Below are positions 22,683 to 35,210 of a stretch of 64,000 nt of DNA, one piece after another. The notes beneath the pieces are model-generated. The model worked only from the letters and a program-made list of their open reading frames with translations. It ran no database searches and was not told the origin of the DNA. The translations under genes were made by a program, and so were the position numbers. How positions within the stretch are numbered: the first letter of the stretch is position 1; the number at the start of each line of letters is the position of its first letter. This DNA is from Arabidopsis thaliana (lineage: Eukaryota > Streptophyta > Magnoliopsida > Brassicales > Brassicaceae), in contig NC_003070.9 in NCBI RefSeq assembly GCF_000001735.4, positions 22,243,971 to 22,307,970 on the forward strand, given 5' to 3'.

Positions 22683-25100
22683 CTAAACTAAATTGATGCT
22701 ACATTCTATGGTCTCGCTTTCGTTTAAATTTGAAGTTACTGGGATGTGCCGAAAGTTATGACCTGAACAGTTGAGAATTGCTCTTTGCACAGTGTGATGA
22801 TGCGGTTTTAAATCGTTATGGCTCTGGTCATTGTAGCTCGTGAAAGCGCCTAATGCTCCAAGAAACCCTTCATGTCGTAAAAACATTGCCTTTGCCTCAC
22901 CTCTCGACCTGAAATGAGAAGGAAAAATGAGAAAGTTCGATAAAGATTTTGTGGACATACATGAGTTTAAGATATGGAGGGATTTGATTAAGTAGTTTCG
23001 GTTTTGGATTTACCAAAAGTGAACAGCAACGGAGATTGTGTCCATGGTGTACTCAAGCCCACGGATGAAAAATCCACCAAAGAAAATACGCTTAAGACCG
23101 AATCTGAGAGCATTCAAATAAGCAATCTGGAGGGAGAGTAGAAAACGTTACAATTCGATCAGAATATCATCAGCTTCAAATTATGTTTTAAAATGGCATT
23201 AAAATGTTCAGAGGAACTGACCTGACCGATGTTATTTGATATCATTCTTAGAAGGGACCTTGCCACATCTTCTGGCTGGTAATCTTCAAGTTCTTTACCA
23301 TCAGAAATCGCTTTCCCAAAGCTGGAAGCGATAGCTGTTGAGGAGAGACCAATCTATCAAAAAAGAATGAACAAAAGGTTATATTAACATATGAATCTAA
23401 TCTAAAAGTCTTCAGACATGTTTAAGCAAAACCAGGATCAATCAATTACCTTTGAATAATCTGTTCCACCGTAGATATCCCCCACAAGCATGTCAATTAC
23501 TCTGTTATTTCCATGGTGGCTTAACTCTAGCAGCTCATCAAAACTGAAATTAAGAAATATTAGTTGTTACTCAGGCAAGGAGGAAACTTACATTAATAGA
23601 CTTAACTAAGAAGTCACCTCTTGCATTTTGTTAAAAGCTTCCCAAGACCTAAAAATGTGCCTCCGCCAAGGCTTGTTCCACTTATCCTCTCATATTTTCC
23701 ATCTCCATCGACCTATATAAGAACGAGTTTGAGTAAGCAACATCGCTGGTGTAGTAGCAAACAAAAACAGAGAGATCAGAGAAACCAAAACCAGAATGAA
23801 CCTTGATCATGCTAACGCCAGAACCGATGTTGACTAGTAGATATGGATACAAATCATTATGGTCGATCTCGACAAACTTCTTTTGGCCATCTAAGTAGGT
23901 AAAAGCTTCCCTTGGGACAGTCTGCAATCATGCAATAATCTATTGTTAATTTAAAATGGCAGAAATAAGAAGTTTATCAAAAACTATTCTGCCACAGATG
24001 CTTTTAATGCAATGAAGAAACTATCGGTTAAAAAACCTCAGGGAGCACAGCTCATTTAATCAAAATTGCAAATGATCACCATCTTCAAATTTATAATGTC
24101 CTAAATGTTAATGTAGCTATATTTTCAGTCTTATAGACGTTAGTCTGCAACAACACTCAGGCCAAGATCACTATCAGGGAAACATAATACAACTTCACTC
24201 ATAAAGAATTAGCAAAAAGTGTTGACAAAGATGAGTGATAGCAACGTGTAGCCTAGACTATTCAGAGTACATATATATCCTCATGTGGGTTATGTTTGAG
24301 GAAAAATGAATAGAAGATGATGATAGGATAGAAAAAAAAATCAAACCTTTAGTAGAAAATTAACACCACCAACAAGAGAACACATCTCATCTTCCTTATC
24401 GAAAAGAATACCAAGTTTCTCCTTAAAGAGATCAGCAAACTTAAATGCCCCACCACCTGTGGCCTTTGGAATAATATACCATACCATAATCAACTTACAA
24501 ACAAAAATCCCACTTCAACATTCTTCATTACAAAGCTTTATCCAAACTATAACCGATGCTAGCTTTTACCTTAACATAAAGTTTATCATGACCTTCGCCA
24601 TTCGGTTGCTGTACACCTGAATAGTTACCTCTGTCAGTGAAATATCAAAAGAACTCAACTTTTCTCGAAATCAGTAAGCTAATGACTCATACATTACTAC
24701 TGCAAATAGACATAATACTTCTGAGTACATATGAATCCGATTATGAATCAGAGGTTAGGATCATAAAAATCAAAACTTTACCGGAATGATGAAGGATATT
24801 GAATCGAATAAACTCCAAACAATCATCAATCTTTCTAGTCTCAAACTTAGCGAAACAAAGCCTTCCTTTCACAACAGAGCAACCATTACGAGACTCTTCG
24901 CTATAATCTCCATTTGCAGAGAAATACACAAGCTTGATCAGAGTCCCTACGAAACCAGAAAAAAAAAAACCCCAATTCCGGTTAATTCGAGACAAACCCA
25001 GAACCGAAAAATTCTAAAACTGAATGAAACAAAGCCAAGTTTGGATTTTTAAATTACCTCCGATGTCGAGAGCCAAATGAGAGATTTGAGTCGGATCCAT
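22683..25100 (-). CDS. PANK1: Pantothenate kinase 1
   Basis: Multi-exon minus-strand gene from the ATG at 25100 (MDPTQISHLALDIGG) to the TAG at 22683. Phosphorylates pantothenate, the first and regulated step of coenzyme A synthesis. Recognisable blocks in order: the N-terminal phosphate-binding turn LDIGGTLIKLVYF split by intron 1; CLEFIRFNILHHSG; ATGGGAFKFADLFKEKLGI; TVPREAFTYLDG; YPYLLVNIGSGVSMIKV; GTSLGGGTFLGLGKLLT; DMLVGDIYGG; GLKRIFFGGFFIRG; and the end EGFLGALGAFTSY. These are typical of eukaryotic type II pantothenate kinases. Length is about 380 residues, like a stand-alone PANK1 and unlike the larger PANK2 with its extra C-terminal domain. The exon 1/exon 2 join (25058 to 24946) keeps frame. 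Recalled as At1g60440. Confidence 0.92.
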
Positions 25101-27255
25101 GGCGGGTTTTTTGTTTGGGTTTTTGCAAAATTCTCTTTTTTCAACGTTAAATAGAAATAAATTTCAACGATCAACTACTTTGGATCTAAACCATCTATCT
25201 ACTTCTTCTCTCTTTCTCCATGGCTGACTTGTTGTTGTTGTTTTTTCTTCTTCATGGAGCGATGTTTGGCTGTATTGATTGCGTCAATAATTTTTCTTTT
25301 AAAAAGAAAGAGAGACGAATTTTGCTGACCTGTCATTTAGTCTTCTCCGGATTGGATAGAAAATAGTATTTTTTTTTTTTCTGTGCGTTAAACTAAAATG
25401 TAAGAAACTGAAAAGTAATCTAAAGGTGTTTTGTTTTGACCAAAAAAAATAGAATTTGAAATACAAACGCTCTCCCAGAATAGAAATAATTTCGATGCCA
25501 AAAAATAAAATAATAATAACAACTTTTTTCAAATCTATATATAAAACTTAGAGGTGTTTTCGTTGTATAGAAAAATATTTCATTTTCTGTACTACTAATT
25601 TTCTGTTTAAACAAACAAAAAAAGACTTTTAAAGAAAAATAAAAAATTTACTTGTGTAGTTTAATTGAATGGAAAATTCTACGCCTATTCAACAAATCGA
25701 ATCAAATATGAGCAGTAAATGCTTTCATTGACTTCAAATCAAGTTCCACCGCATTGCTGATAACCTTGTCGTATTAAGAGATATGGAAGTGCTTCTCCTA
25801 CGTCTTGTCGTATTCAAGACATGGAAGTGTTTTGTCGACCACTTGTAATAACAGTTACTGACATAAACCATACATTCACTCGCGTTTCTGACCTTGTTGA
25901 TAGGCCCACGAAGAACATTGGTTGGGATGGTCGGGGCATTTGATGATAACATGTGACGGACTAGTTCACAGTATATATGGGAAAAACTCAATTTCTGAGT
26001 TCAAAAATATAAAAATCATAATCGTGGGCCTAAGAGTTAGGGTTAGGTTGGTTAAACCCACGAATCGTGTTTGAGTTGTTTATGCCTCCCCTCCCCCCAT
26101 TGTTAAATAATTGCCTACTTTCAAGTTTTAAGCTCTTTCGTTCTTGTATGCATGCATTCTTTGTTAACCATTTTTTTCAATCAAACTGTTTACAAAATGA
26201 CATGAAGCATTCTTTGTTATCATTTTGCCCCCATATCTTCCAATGAATCCAGTTATGCTTGTTAGCACACATAACCTTGAATTTGATAAATTTAACTCAA
26301 CAAAACAACAAAACTTGAATTTCATAATGTGACACTATTGATTCTTGCGCATTGTGTCAGCACCTTAGAGCATCCTCAGTGGTAATTTCTAATCATAAAT
26401 CTCTTAAACAAAATTAAAGTGTAAGTATAGATAAATATTATTTTTAATTATGGGTCTCTTAAATTTGGTGAAACTAAAACCAATTATCTCTTAATTAAGA
26501 GACAATTTACTTAGGTTTCATCAAATTTAAGAGACTTATGTAATATTTAAATCATATAAAATTTTTATTATTTGTTAAGAAACTTGTTTAGAAACCCCTA
26601 TTGAGGGTGCTCTTATTGTTTATTTTTTTCTTTCTTTGTATTCAATTTTTTATGATTACTATCTCTCCCTTATACTGTTACTAGAAAAAAAAAAAAAAAA
26701 AAAAAGAGAGATAAGAAGAAGAAGAAAATATTTAGTGTGAATAAAACAGACAATGATTAACAATTTAAATATTCATGTGATTTAGTTAGGTAGACGGCAT
26801 TAATGTATAATCTAGACTTACAACAAAATTAAAAAATATATTAAAATTTGTAGTCTATTTCAAGCATTAGATTATATATTCTTTCTCATTCTTTTTCTAA
26901 ATCATAGTTACTAATTGAAGCAGTAGCCTATAATGTGTTGAAACCAGTAACGTGTCTAATTTTTTAAGAAATTAATTAAGTAAAGTTACTGCAAGAAATT
27001 GAAACATCAGATTGTCAAATCATAACTCTTTTAAAGAAAACATTACTTTATTATACAAGATTGAACATATAAGCATAAATACAAATAGATTATTTGTAAT
27101 TTGAAATAAGTATTTCTTTGCAGTTGGCAAATAGTAATTTAACAAAAACGAAACAAAATTCACCACACCAAACAAATACAAAAAATGAGAATATATCAAA
27201 AACACACCAACTTGATTCAAACATACATTCTTGTGGTACTTGCGTTTCCGATTTC
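25101..27255. other. Intergenic, with one MITE
   Basis: Contains the PANK1 promoter, a 245-bp MITE (26368-26612), a long poly-A tract at about 26683-26705 followed by a GA-rich stretch, and the 3' flank of a galactinol synthase gene. No coding sequence is supported. Confidence 0.6.
26368..26612. mobile_element. PIF/Harbinger-like MITE (245 bp), same family as 17136
   Basis: Begins GAGCATCCTCAGTGG and ends CTATTGAGGGTGCTC, imperfect terminal inverted repeats of about 15 bp. Flanked on both sides by the 3-bp direct repeat TTA (26365-26367 and 26613-26615). The interior contains an inverted-repeat-like pair of ATAAGTCTCTTAAATTTG-type segments around 26450-26540, so the transcript could fold into a hairpin. 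No coding capacity. Length and ends agree with the element at 17136. Confidence 0.75.
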
Positions 27256-29244
27256 TCAAGCGGCAGAAGGTGCAGCAGGAGAGTAGGAAAGTGGTGCTTC
27301 GGTTACCGAAGCTATAATTGTTGATTCCAAAACGGTTGCTTCCAAATCTGCAGGGCTTTTCGGTTTAAAATCAAGAGACTCGTCATTGTAGATATCCCAC
27401 CATTTCTTAATTAACATTTTGACGTCTTCTCTGTCCATGTTAGGTTCTTCTCCTGTGTACCTCCATGGCTTGGATCCCTTTCATTTTAGTTTCACCAATA
27501 ATAATCAATAGATGTTAAAATGCAAGAGAAAGCATTGGCAGAACTATCCTCATGTAAATGCATTCCCATATAGGACAATACTTTAATTTCTGTTTAAAGA
27601 AGGTTTAATTTGGAATAAAATTAATTTATATTGATGTATATATATAGATTTTATAGTAATAGAGATACTAAATTTCCCCCAAAACTAACAATTTTATATG
27701 CTCAGCAGAATAAAAGTCATATACCATATATTATATACCATTTTTTTTTTTTTTTGGTCATATACCATATATTATATTCCAATTAATTTCCCATCTTTGG
27801 AGCTTAAGAAAAAGTACTTACAGGTGGACAGTAGTGAACAACTTTGACACTCTCCAAGTCAACCTTCCCCGGATGGCGCCAAAGCACAGACAAAATCAGG
27901 TTGTATACCGGAGATACCGGTTTAAAGACCTTCCCAAAGAACATATTGAGAAAATCCTGGCAACCAAAATCCAACAAAAAAAAAAACCAAAATATGTCAT
28001 ACATCAAAAACGATTCAGAACATCTGAACATTATATAGATCAAAACCCTAAAGATTAATTGAATAATTGATGTATATATATGTCACTCACTTGCTCCGCA
28101 AATGGTGTAGGAGGTGTGACCTGGAGGGTCTGAAGGAGACTCTCATACGTCAAAGGATTAGGCTCAAATACAAACATACCGGCATTGAAGTATGGAGAGG
28201 GAGGAGCAGATTCCATCTCGGCGGGCCACACGACCTTCTCAGGACAATATTGACAATAGCCGATCGAGTAGAGAGGAGTGTAACTCCATATTTTCTCACA
28301 GAAACAACTCAACACGCCATGTAAATAGCCATCTTGCATATCAAAGAGGTCATCGATATTGCCAAAGACTTGAATATCTGCGTCCAAGTAGATCATCTTG
28401 TTGTACTCTTCAAACTACAAAGTTTATAAGTCCAAAATATATTAGATATATACAAAAGATTTCACATAGTACTCTTTCTATTTCACTTAAAAAGTCATTT
28501 CAGAAATTCTAGCGAACCCATCACCAATACATCATATATTTGTTTCTATTAGAATTTAGATCATATGCATAGATCTTGAACTTTGTTCAAAAATCTGAAT
28601 TTGTTTCAAAAATATATTAATTATGAAATAACTAAGGGAGTATAACTTTATAATCTAAATTCAAAAGCAAATATTTGTGTTTGCGTTTAAATATGAAAAT
28701 ATTTTCAGTTCAAAAATATATAAAGAAATTTCTTATAAAATACTTTTTGTAAATTGTAGAAGCTATGACGAGAAATGAAAATTTACATAAAATTTATAAC
28801 TAAAACACTATGAACTAAAATTCACTTGAAAATAAACATACTTTTGAATATGTTTATATAAACATTATTTAAAGATAATAAACGGAGGCTCTCGTTTTCA
28901 TGAAGTCTATATATATACACACTTACATTCCAAATTCGCAGTTTTGAGTAGTTAATAATGTAATAAGCCCTTGCGTATGCATCTTGGCTATCTGGAGGAT
29001 GAACAGGCTCGATCTCACGCACAATGCATCCTTGAGACCTCAAGATCTCTCTATGTTCTTCAGGCACATCAGGTAACATAGCAACAACAAGAGGATACGC
29101 ACTTTTGACCTTCCGCAAACCCTTTGCTAATCCCACCACTCCCTTCACGTAGTCTCCATTTCCTGCCAAAAACGTCACGTAGGCTCTCTCCTTAGGAGCC
29201 TTCTCGGATGCATTGATCATGTCCACATGAGTTTCAGGGGTCAT
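27256..29244 (-). CDS. GOLS7: Galactinol synthase (GolS7)
   Basis: Four exons on the minus strand: 29244-28927, 28414-28091, 27956-27822 and 27477-27256. Total 332 residues. Transfers galactose from UDP-galactose to myo-inositol to make galactinol, the donor for raffinose-family oligosaccharides in stress protection and seeds. GT8-family features: AYVTFLAGNGDYVKGVVGLA near the N-terminus, the metal-binding DxD in MIYLDADIQVF, FNAGMFVFEP, and the hallmark C-terminal pentapeptide APSAA. The frame stays open upstream of the chosen ATG, but the conserved part begins just after MTPETHVDM. Intron 2 contains a repeat with a T-tract (about 27717-27778). Paralogue at 35211-36484 with identical exon structure. 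Recalled as At1g60450. Confidence 0.93.
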
Positions 29245-31629
29245 TTTGCGCCAAAGGAAAATGAAGAGGTGGGTTTTCAAATTAAAAGAGGAGGATACTT
29301 CTGATGAAGAATGAGAATATGCCAACTTGGTTACTTGGGCTCTTGGCTTTGAAAAAGTTTATTTGAAAACTACCACTAACGTTTTGCTTAAATAAGCGTA
29401 GAAAGAGATAGGTAAATCCTGGAAATTTTAACTACGGTTTATTAACATTGTAACTTTTATGTAACATAATGAATTAATCTTTCATTATTATATTCTGATT
29501 TCTCATAAGTTAAACGATATAAAGGTTATGTTTCATTTTTTTCTTATGCATTATATACACTTACATATTTTTTTATTAGAACTCGAATGCATTAAACATA
29601 ATTCATATTATAACCCAAATTGTGACATGTTAGAGCACCAATGGACTATGAGTTTATATATAATACCGGTGTTGTTGAAAGGAAAGGAACCCTTCTTTGT
29701 GTTTGTCTTAATCGTGGGATGATGTAATTACGAGATTTTGTTTTTTATCTCGGTGAGAAGGACTTTTAATTATACTAAGTGGTACTTGCGTTCCATGAAG
29801 CGTTGGACTAAATATTATAAGAATCACACCGTGTTGAAAATCACTTTTGTAGATTTAACAGTTCTGTTTTTAAAAACGATTTAAACGAGACAGATAATTT
29901 ATTAACTATGTGATATGATTGTTTTTTTTTCTAGTTTCCAATAATTATTTTACAAAATATGAGTATTATTTTTCGAAAACATCATACCGGTGTTCCAAAA
30001 CTTCCACGCGTCTGTTTTTTTTATTAGCATGAGATTCATCCGTCTATTTAATTTACTTAACTCTTCAACAACGGACCAACCAAGGCATGTTTCACAAAAA
30101 ATAGTGATAAATGTTTATAACCTAGTCAATGATCAATAAGGTATCGGTATTTTATAAAAGTAAAATGATACAAATAAAAATTACAAACACATGATAAATA
30201 TTTTATAGGAAATTTAAAGATTACAGTTTAACCAGTACCGGTCGTTATGAATAGGTCATCATCGTATATAAAAATAAAATACTAGGCTCTTAGCTAGCTT
30301 AAGTATTTAAAGTTATATCTATACCTAAATGAATTTGTAATCTATTTTCCTATTCATAGATTTACAAGTCGAATACAAGTCGTCCGAGTTTATTGGACTA
30401 GCGTACTCGTATATTTTTCTATTACACGTTCTTCTGAACTTCCATACGACCATGTTCTATACAAAATAAACAAAGTTAGAGCATTTGAACAAACATACAT
30501 ATAAAAACACATTTCCAAATTCTCGATATTAATTATTTAACAATATTAAGACTTTGACTGGTAAGAAAATAACAACTCCGTCAAATAAAAATGGAGAAAA
30601 TAACAACTAAAACCTTACTAGTGAAGCTGTATATAAAGAAATTGGGAAAAAGTCACGAGGACATTTTGTGTGAATGAATTAGAACTCATTTCTAAGACTT
30701 CCTCGATCTCATACCTGGCTGAAAACTAGAAGTCAGCAAACGACGAAGACAAAAGAATAGTGTGGCGCACGAATGGAAAGGCTTAGCGTCTTTTTAATAA
30801 TGATCATGACTTCCACAACCTCCTTTCTGTAACACATATACTTTGTTAGTGAACCAATGAGAAATTTTCAGTAAGTCGTGAATATTTTCCAGTAAGCCCA
30901 TTTATGGTTTCTACAGTTATTATATGGTTGATTGATTGGTCTGATTGATCGGGGTTCCATATTATTTGTTTATGCTACTATAAGATTAGCTGCTTACTGC
31001 TGTAAGAAAAAAGAAAAGGATTATCTATTTTAGTATTTACCTCTTCAATATTTCTTCATTAGTTTTTTAATTGGAATAGACCAACAAGAATTTAGATTCA
31101 TGAAAATGTACTTCAAAATATGATTTCTCTATATTAGTTAGATTTTCATTGGCTATATATTTGACAGCGGAATGCCATCAGTTTATGGCCTAGCTAGTAA
31201 TTCATTATGGGGTTCAAAACAAAATACCAAACTATTTCCTCCATATTTTTGTTTCTTGGCTTTTTTTTCTTCTCCATTTATGAAAATATACTATATCAAA
31301 TTACTATAAAAAAAATTCAGTAAATAATTCATTATATAACTTTTAAGACTACAATTAAAGTGTTAAACAGAAATCTAAATTGATTTAGTCAGATTTGAGC
31401 TTACATTAAATAATTATTTCTAAGAAATATGTCTAATAAAAAAATAGTAATTTTATATCAAAATAATTATGAATCATATTTTGCCCAAAATCATTTTTCT
31501 AGTGGATATCCTTGTATCTATTTTGACACTCACTGGACTACTTGTAGAAGAGTGACACAGTGCTTGAGGATTTGGAATTCAAAATTTTAGCTATACGCGG
31601 GACAATTTCGAAAGCGGAGAATCTCTGCC
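29245..31629. other. Divergent promoter interval between GolS7 and MTOPVIB
   Basis: About 2.4 kb of AT-rich DNA with no supported gene. It separates the minus-strand GolS7 start from the plus-strand MTOPVIB start and must contain both promoters. At 29631 a TTA followed by GAGCACCAATGG resembles one terminus of the MITE family seen at 17136 and 26368, but no matching second end was found nearby. Confidence 0.55.
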
Positions 31630-34600
31630 ATGGAAAACAATGCTCCGGTTCCGAAGCTTCTTCTACAAGTAAGTCACCGATCATCTTCACCACTCTCTGA
31701 TCGATCTTTCTCCGTTTTTCATAGATTTTTCTATTTTTTCTGTTCTGAGAAATTCAAATTCTGTAGTTAATCTCATCTGCTTTCCAAAGATGCCGTTTAG
31801 CAGAAGATCTCTGTAGATTATCAGTTCTTCTTGACCAATCCACCGAAAGAGATCCTCCGATTACTTGTATTTCGAGTAATTTCACTCTCTTTTGTTTTTG
31901 ATTCTGCGTCGCCCTCGATGAAAATCGAATCTGTCTTCGCTAAATTGGTCACATTATCTGTCTATTTGATGCTGTGTATAGTTGCCGATACGGGAATTGG
32001 ATGCAATTTGGAGGAATTTCAGAATTTGAGGTGCCCAAGAGAATTCAATGGAGCGAAGATTTGGGGTCAGTTACATTACTAGCATCTTCAGTATTCGATT
32101 ATTGAATGTTAACTATGAAATTTTAGTTTTATTTAGAATTGTACAAATTGAGCTGAATTTGTTCGCTTCTCTGTTATCTTTGTAATACGTTAATGCGATT
32201 CTGACTGTGGATAATGATGTGTTGCAGATGGGTTACTCTCCGTCAAAACGACTTGTAAGTTTTGCTATATTGACCTCAAATCTTGCTTATGGTTTTAAAT
32301 GCTTTAGCCTTTTTCCTGGTTTTGCTTGTAAGTCCAATGGAGAAACATATCTTGTTTTCCTCTCTGGGTTATATGATTGATTGTTAGTTGTCTACATTAA
32401 GTTCGAGTCACCGAAACTAAGTAACTTGTTATTGTTCTTCCTCCACTGTGGTGATGGAAGTGCAGGCTTTACTGACGATGAGGTATACTATTATCATATA
32501 AATCTGGATGAGTATATAGCGAACAAAAGACTGAAAAGACAACCTTCTCAGGCTAAGAATGGTGCAAAGTTTAGGTGTGCAAGTTCCTCAATTTATATCT
32601 TATTTCACTGATTTCTAAGCCACTGTGAGTGCCCTTGACTTGATTATATATTCGGATTGTGTTGTTTTCAGTGGGACTGAAGTATCCCTGAGTGTTTTTG
32701 GAAGTATGGATGTTCTCGTGGCACCGATAATTGGCTTCTTTCAAAAGGTCTTCCCTTCTCTTCTGCAACCTTGTTGCTCTTGTAACTACTTATTTCAATT
32801 GGATTCAAGTACAGAACACAACGTTACAAAAACACTGCTAACCACTTGTTATAGAACCAAGATAAAGAGCCAAAATATTACATCTTTAAGGGAAGAAGAA
32901 CCGTACTGAATTCCAATGGAATGAAAGTTTATGTTTGAAGGTCGCTCATTAGTTAACCAGTGTTTAAGCTACTGCTTTAATTTGGTCAAGCAATGAATCT
33001 GTATCATGAATAACCGAAGCTTGTTTAGTGGTTTATATTTAGCATATCTTTTAAATTGGTATTGTTGGCCTTCTGGCCCTATCATTTGAGTGTAGTCAAT
33101 TTTGTCAACTTAGTTCCCTCATGATTGCTTAAGTTACACTGTAATGATATTTGTATCCTGTTTTCTTGCAGATCATTGTTCTACAGATACTTGTAAGTTC
33201 AAGTGACTCCCTTTGGTGATTTACAATTTTGTCTAGAAAATTGGTTTCCCTATACATGGTAATTTAGAAAGAGAACCAAACAAATCATGGAATTACAAAG
33301 CTGATTCTTTTCTTCCTCTCAGAATGTCACATTGGATCTGATGGTTAAACAAGGGACTTCTCCTGGTAATCAAACTCAATACGTCTTTGCAGTGAACGCT
33401 GACAAAACTCCATGCTTTACTGCCTCCAATCTTGAACGGTTGAAGTCTGGTCTTGAGGACTATGTTTTAAGGCATGCTAACTGTTTGGATACGATGTGTG
33501 ACTATTGCTTCTCTGATAGGTATATAAAATGTAACACCATTCTTGTTTCTGGTACTCTTACGACTTAACTTACTTCGGCTTATATAAAATGTAACACCAT
33601 TCTTGTTTCCAGTTCCACTAGTTAAGTCTGACAAATCTTGGTATATTTACTTTCAGAGAGCATCTAAAAGTTGGAAGTGGAACAGTATGCCAGGAAGACA
33701 AACATAAGAGAGTTGGAGGGACGATGGAAGTGGTTATTGTGATAAGTGACTTGCTAGAGTCAACTCAGCATTGCAGCAGATCATGCAACGGCAAAACAGA
33801 GGTTTGTTAAACTCACTCTAATACAAAAGCTCATATTGAGATGTGATGTATGATTGGCTGATCTTAACTAATGGATTTCCCCAGGTTCTATACTTTGACA
33901 ATTTCTTACCTTCCCCTGTTCCACATTTGGCATTGAGCGCATTGAAAAAGATTGACTGGAAAAAATATGGTTTGATCCTGGCGAATGTGAATGATCAAGA
34001 CGGACATGTGTTTCTCGAGTGGGACAATTTCCCTTCATATGTTCAAATACAAATCGCCCTCCATTGGTATCACAATCAATATCCAACAAGGCAGAAGAAT
34101 GGGCCTGGTATAAGTCTTCTGAAGAAGGGAATAAAAAATGCTTTGGACAATTTGAAGGCTAAACATGAGGGTTTTCTTCTAAGCTCACATTCTCGTAAGG
34201 TGCTCTCTCGGTTATTCTCCTTTGTTGTTTGTGTCAATCTCTTAAATTTATACAGGTTTGACCAAGATTTTGTTGTTGTTGTTTATCTTTCTTAGATTTG
34301 CAGCTATGTCCCTGACCTTGCAAGATCAATAGCAGGCCTAATATTCTCCTCTACTGACTTAGACTTCCAAGGAGATTGCCTATCTGTTCTTGGATTTCAG
34401 ACACAAGAAGTTGAGCGTGACACAGTCGAGAACTATATCCAGAGAAAGATCGTGACGGTTATAGGAATGAATGAGAGGAAACCCCAGAAAGACCAAGAAG
34501 CTGCTCCTTTTCTGTTTTTTGATGGCGAGTCTGAGACGTCGTTCTTTGAAGATGAGGAAGTAGAAGGTGAGTATTACTCTAGCTCCCTGGAATGATACAT

Positions 34601-34916
34601 CTGCTTCTGACAAGTAGATAGTAAAATTGTGAAAATATATGTTACGCATTTGCATATGTTATTGCTTACAAATTCTCATCGTTTTGGATAGACTTGTTTA
34701 TAAAAGCCTTACATGATCAAATCTGTAAGAATCTGCAAGTTTGTTGTGTTCTTGAGCTAGTTTGTCCAAAGCCAGTAACACAATTTTGCATCACTTACTT
34801 CTCTATTTGTTTTTCAATCACATTCAGATCGAGAAAATTCCACGCATGAATATGATGCTACAGCAACTAAAGCTTATACACAGTTCAAATGTCTGGCGAC
34901 TATGCTGCAGGAATAG
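31630..34916 (+). CDS. MTOPVIB: Meiotic topoisomerase VI subunit B-like protein
   Basis: Twelve coding exons: 31630-31668, 31767-31875, 31982-32065, 32228-32254, 32466-32574, 32672-32747, 33172-33192, 33323-33519, 33657-33801, 33885-34199, 34296-34566 and 34828-34916. All have GT-AG borders and consistent phases, giving 493 residues. It partners the SPO11-1/SPO11-2 heterodimer to form meiotic double-strand breaks that start recombination. The N-terminus reads [20 protein letters not shown]; a GHKL/Bergerat-type turn ADTGIG lies at residues 51-56, formed across the exon 2/3 junction. The transducer-like region carries the W-K-x-Y motif (W294-K-K-Y297-G). The usual ATP-binding fold is only partly recognisable, as known for this family. 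Two exons are tiny (27 and 21 nt), so short-frame searches miss most of the gene. Recalled as At1g60460. Confidence 0.93.
33521..33612 (+). repeat. Direct repeat in MTOPVIB intron 8
   Basis: A block of about 30 bp starting TATATAAAATGTAACACCAT and running to TTCTTGTTTC occurs at 33521-33551 and again at 33581-33611 within the intron after exon 8. The two copies are essentially identical, which points to a recent local duplication. It places a second copy of the sequence just after the exon 8 donor further downstream, without a functional donor GT next to an exon. Confidence 0.8.
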
Positions 34917-35210
34917 TCAATAGGGCACTTTCTGATTCTAGGCTTAACATTAGTAGTATATTTGTTCTGTACAGCTTCACAGTGATATGTTTCTGATCCG
35001 TACATAAATATAGCAATACAAACACTTCATTTCCTTAGTACTTTAACACTTACACACTTTAGCAATACTATTTGAAAACCTCTCGGGTCGAGAAAAAACT
35101 CACCAAGGTTTCTATTTTCTGGTTAATACTATTTCAAACTATGTATACATATATCAAAAGAAAACAGATAGAGGAACACACCAAGTCTTGTGACTTCCCT
35201 GCAAGATATC

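Noticed and set aside
28055-28512. Plus-strand frames opposite GolS7 exon 2
   Set aside because: They overlap conserved minus-strand coding sequence and show no independent family features.
29631-29650. Third MITE of the GAGCAC family
   Set aside because: Only one terminus-like sequence with a TTA is present; no inverted partner end was seen within the expected 250 bp in either direction.
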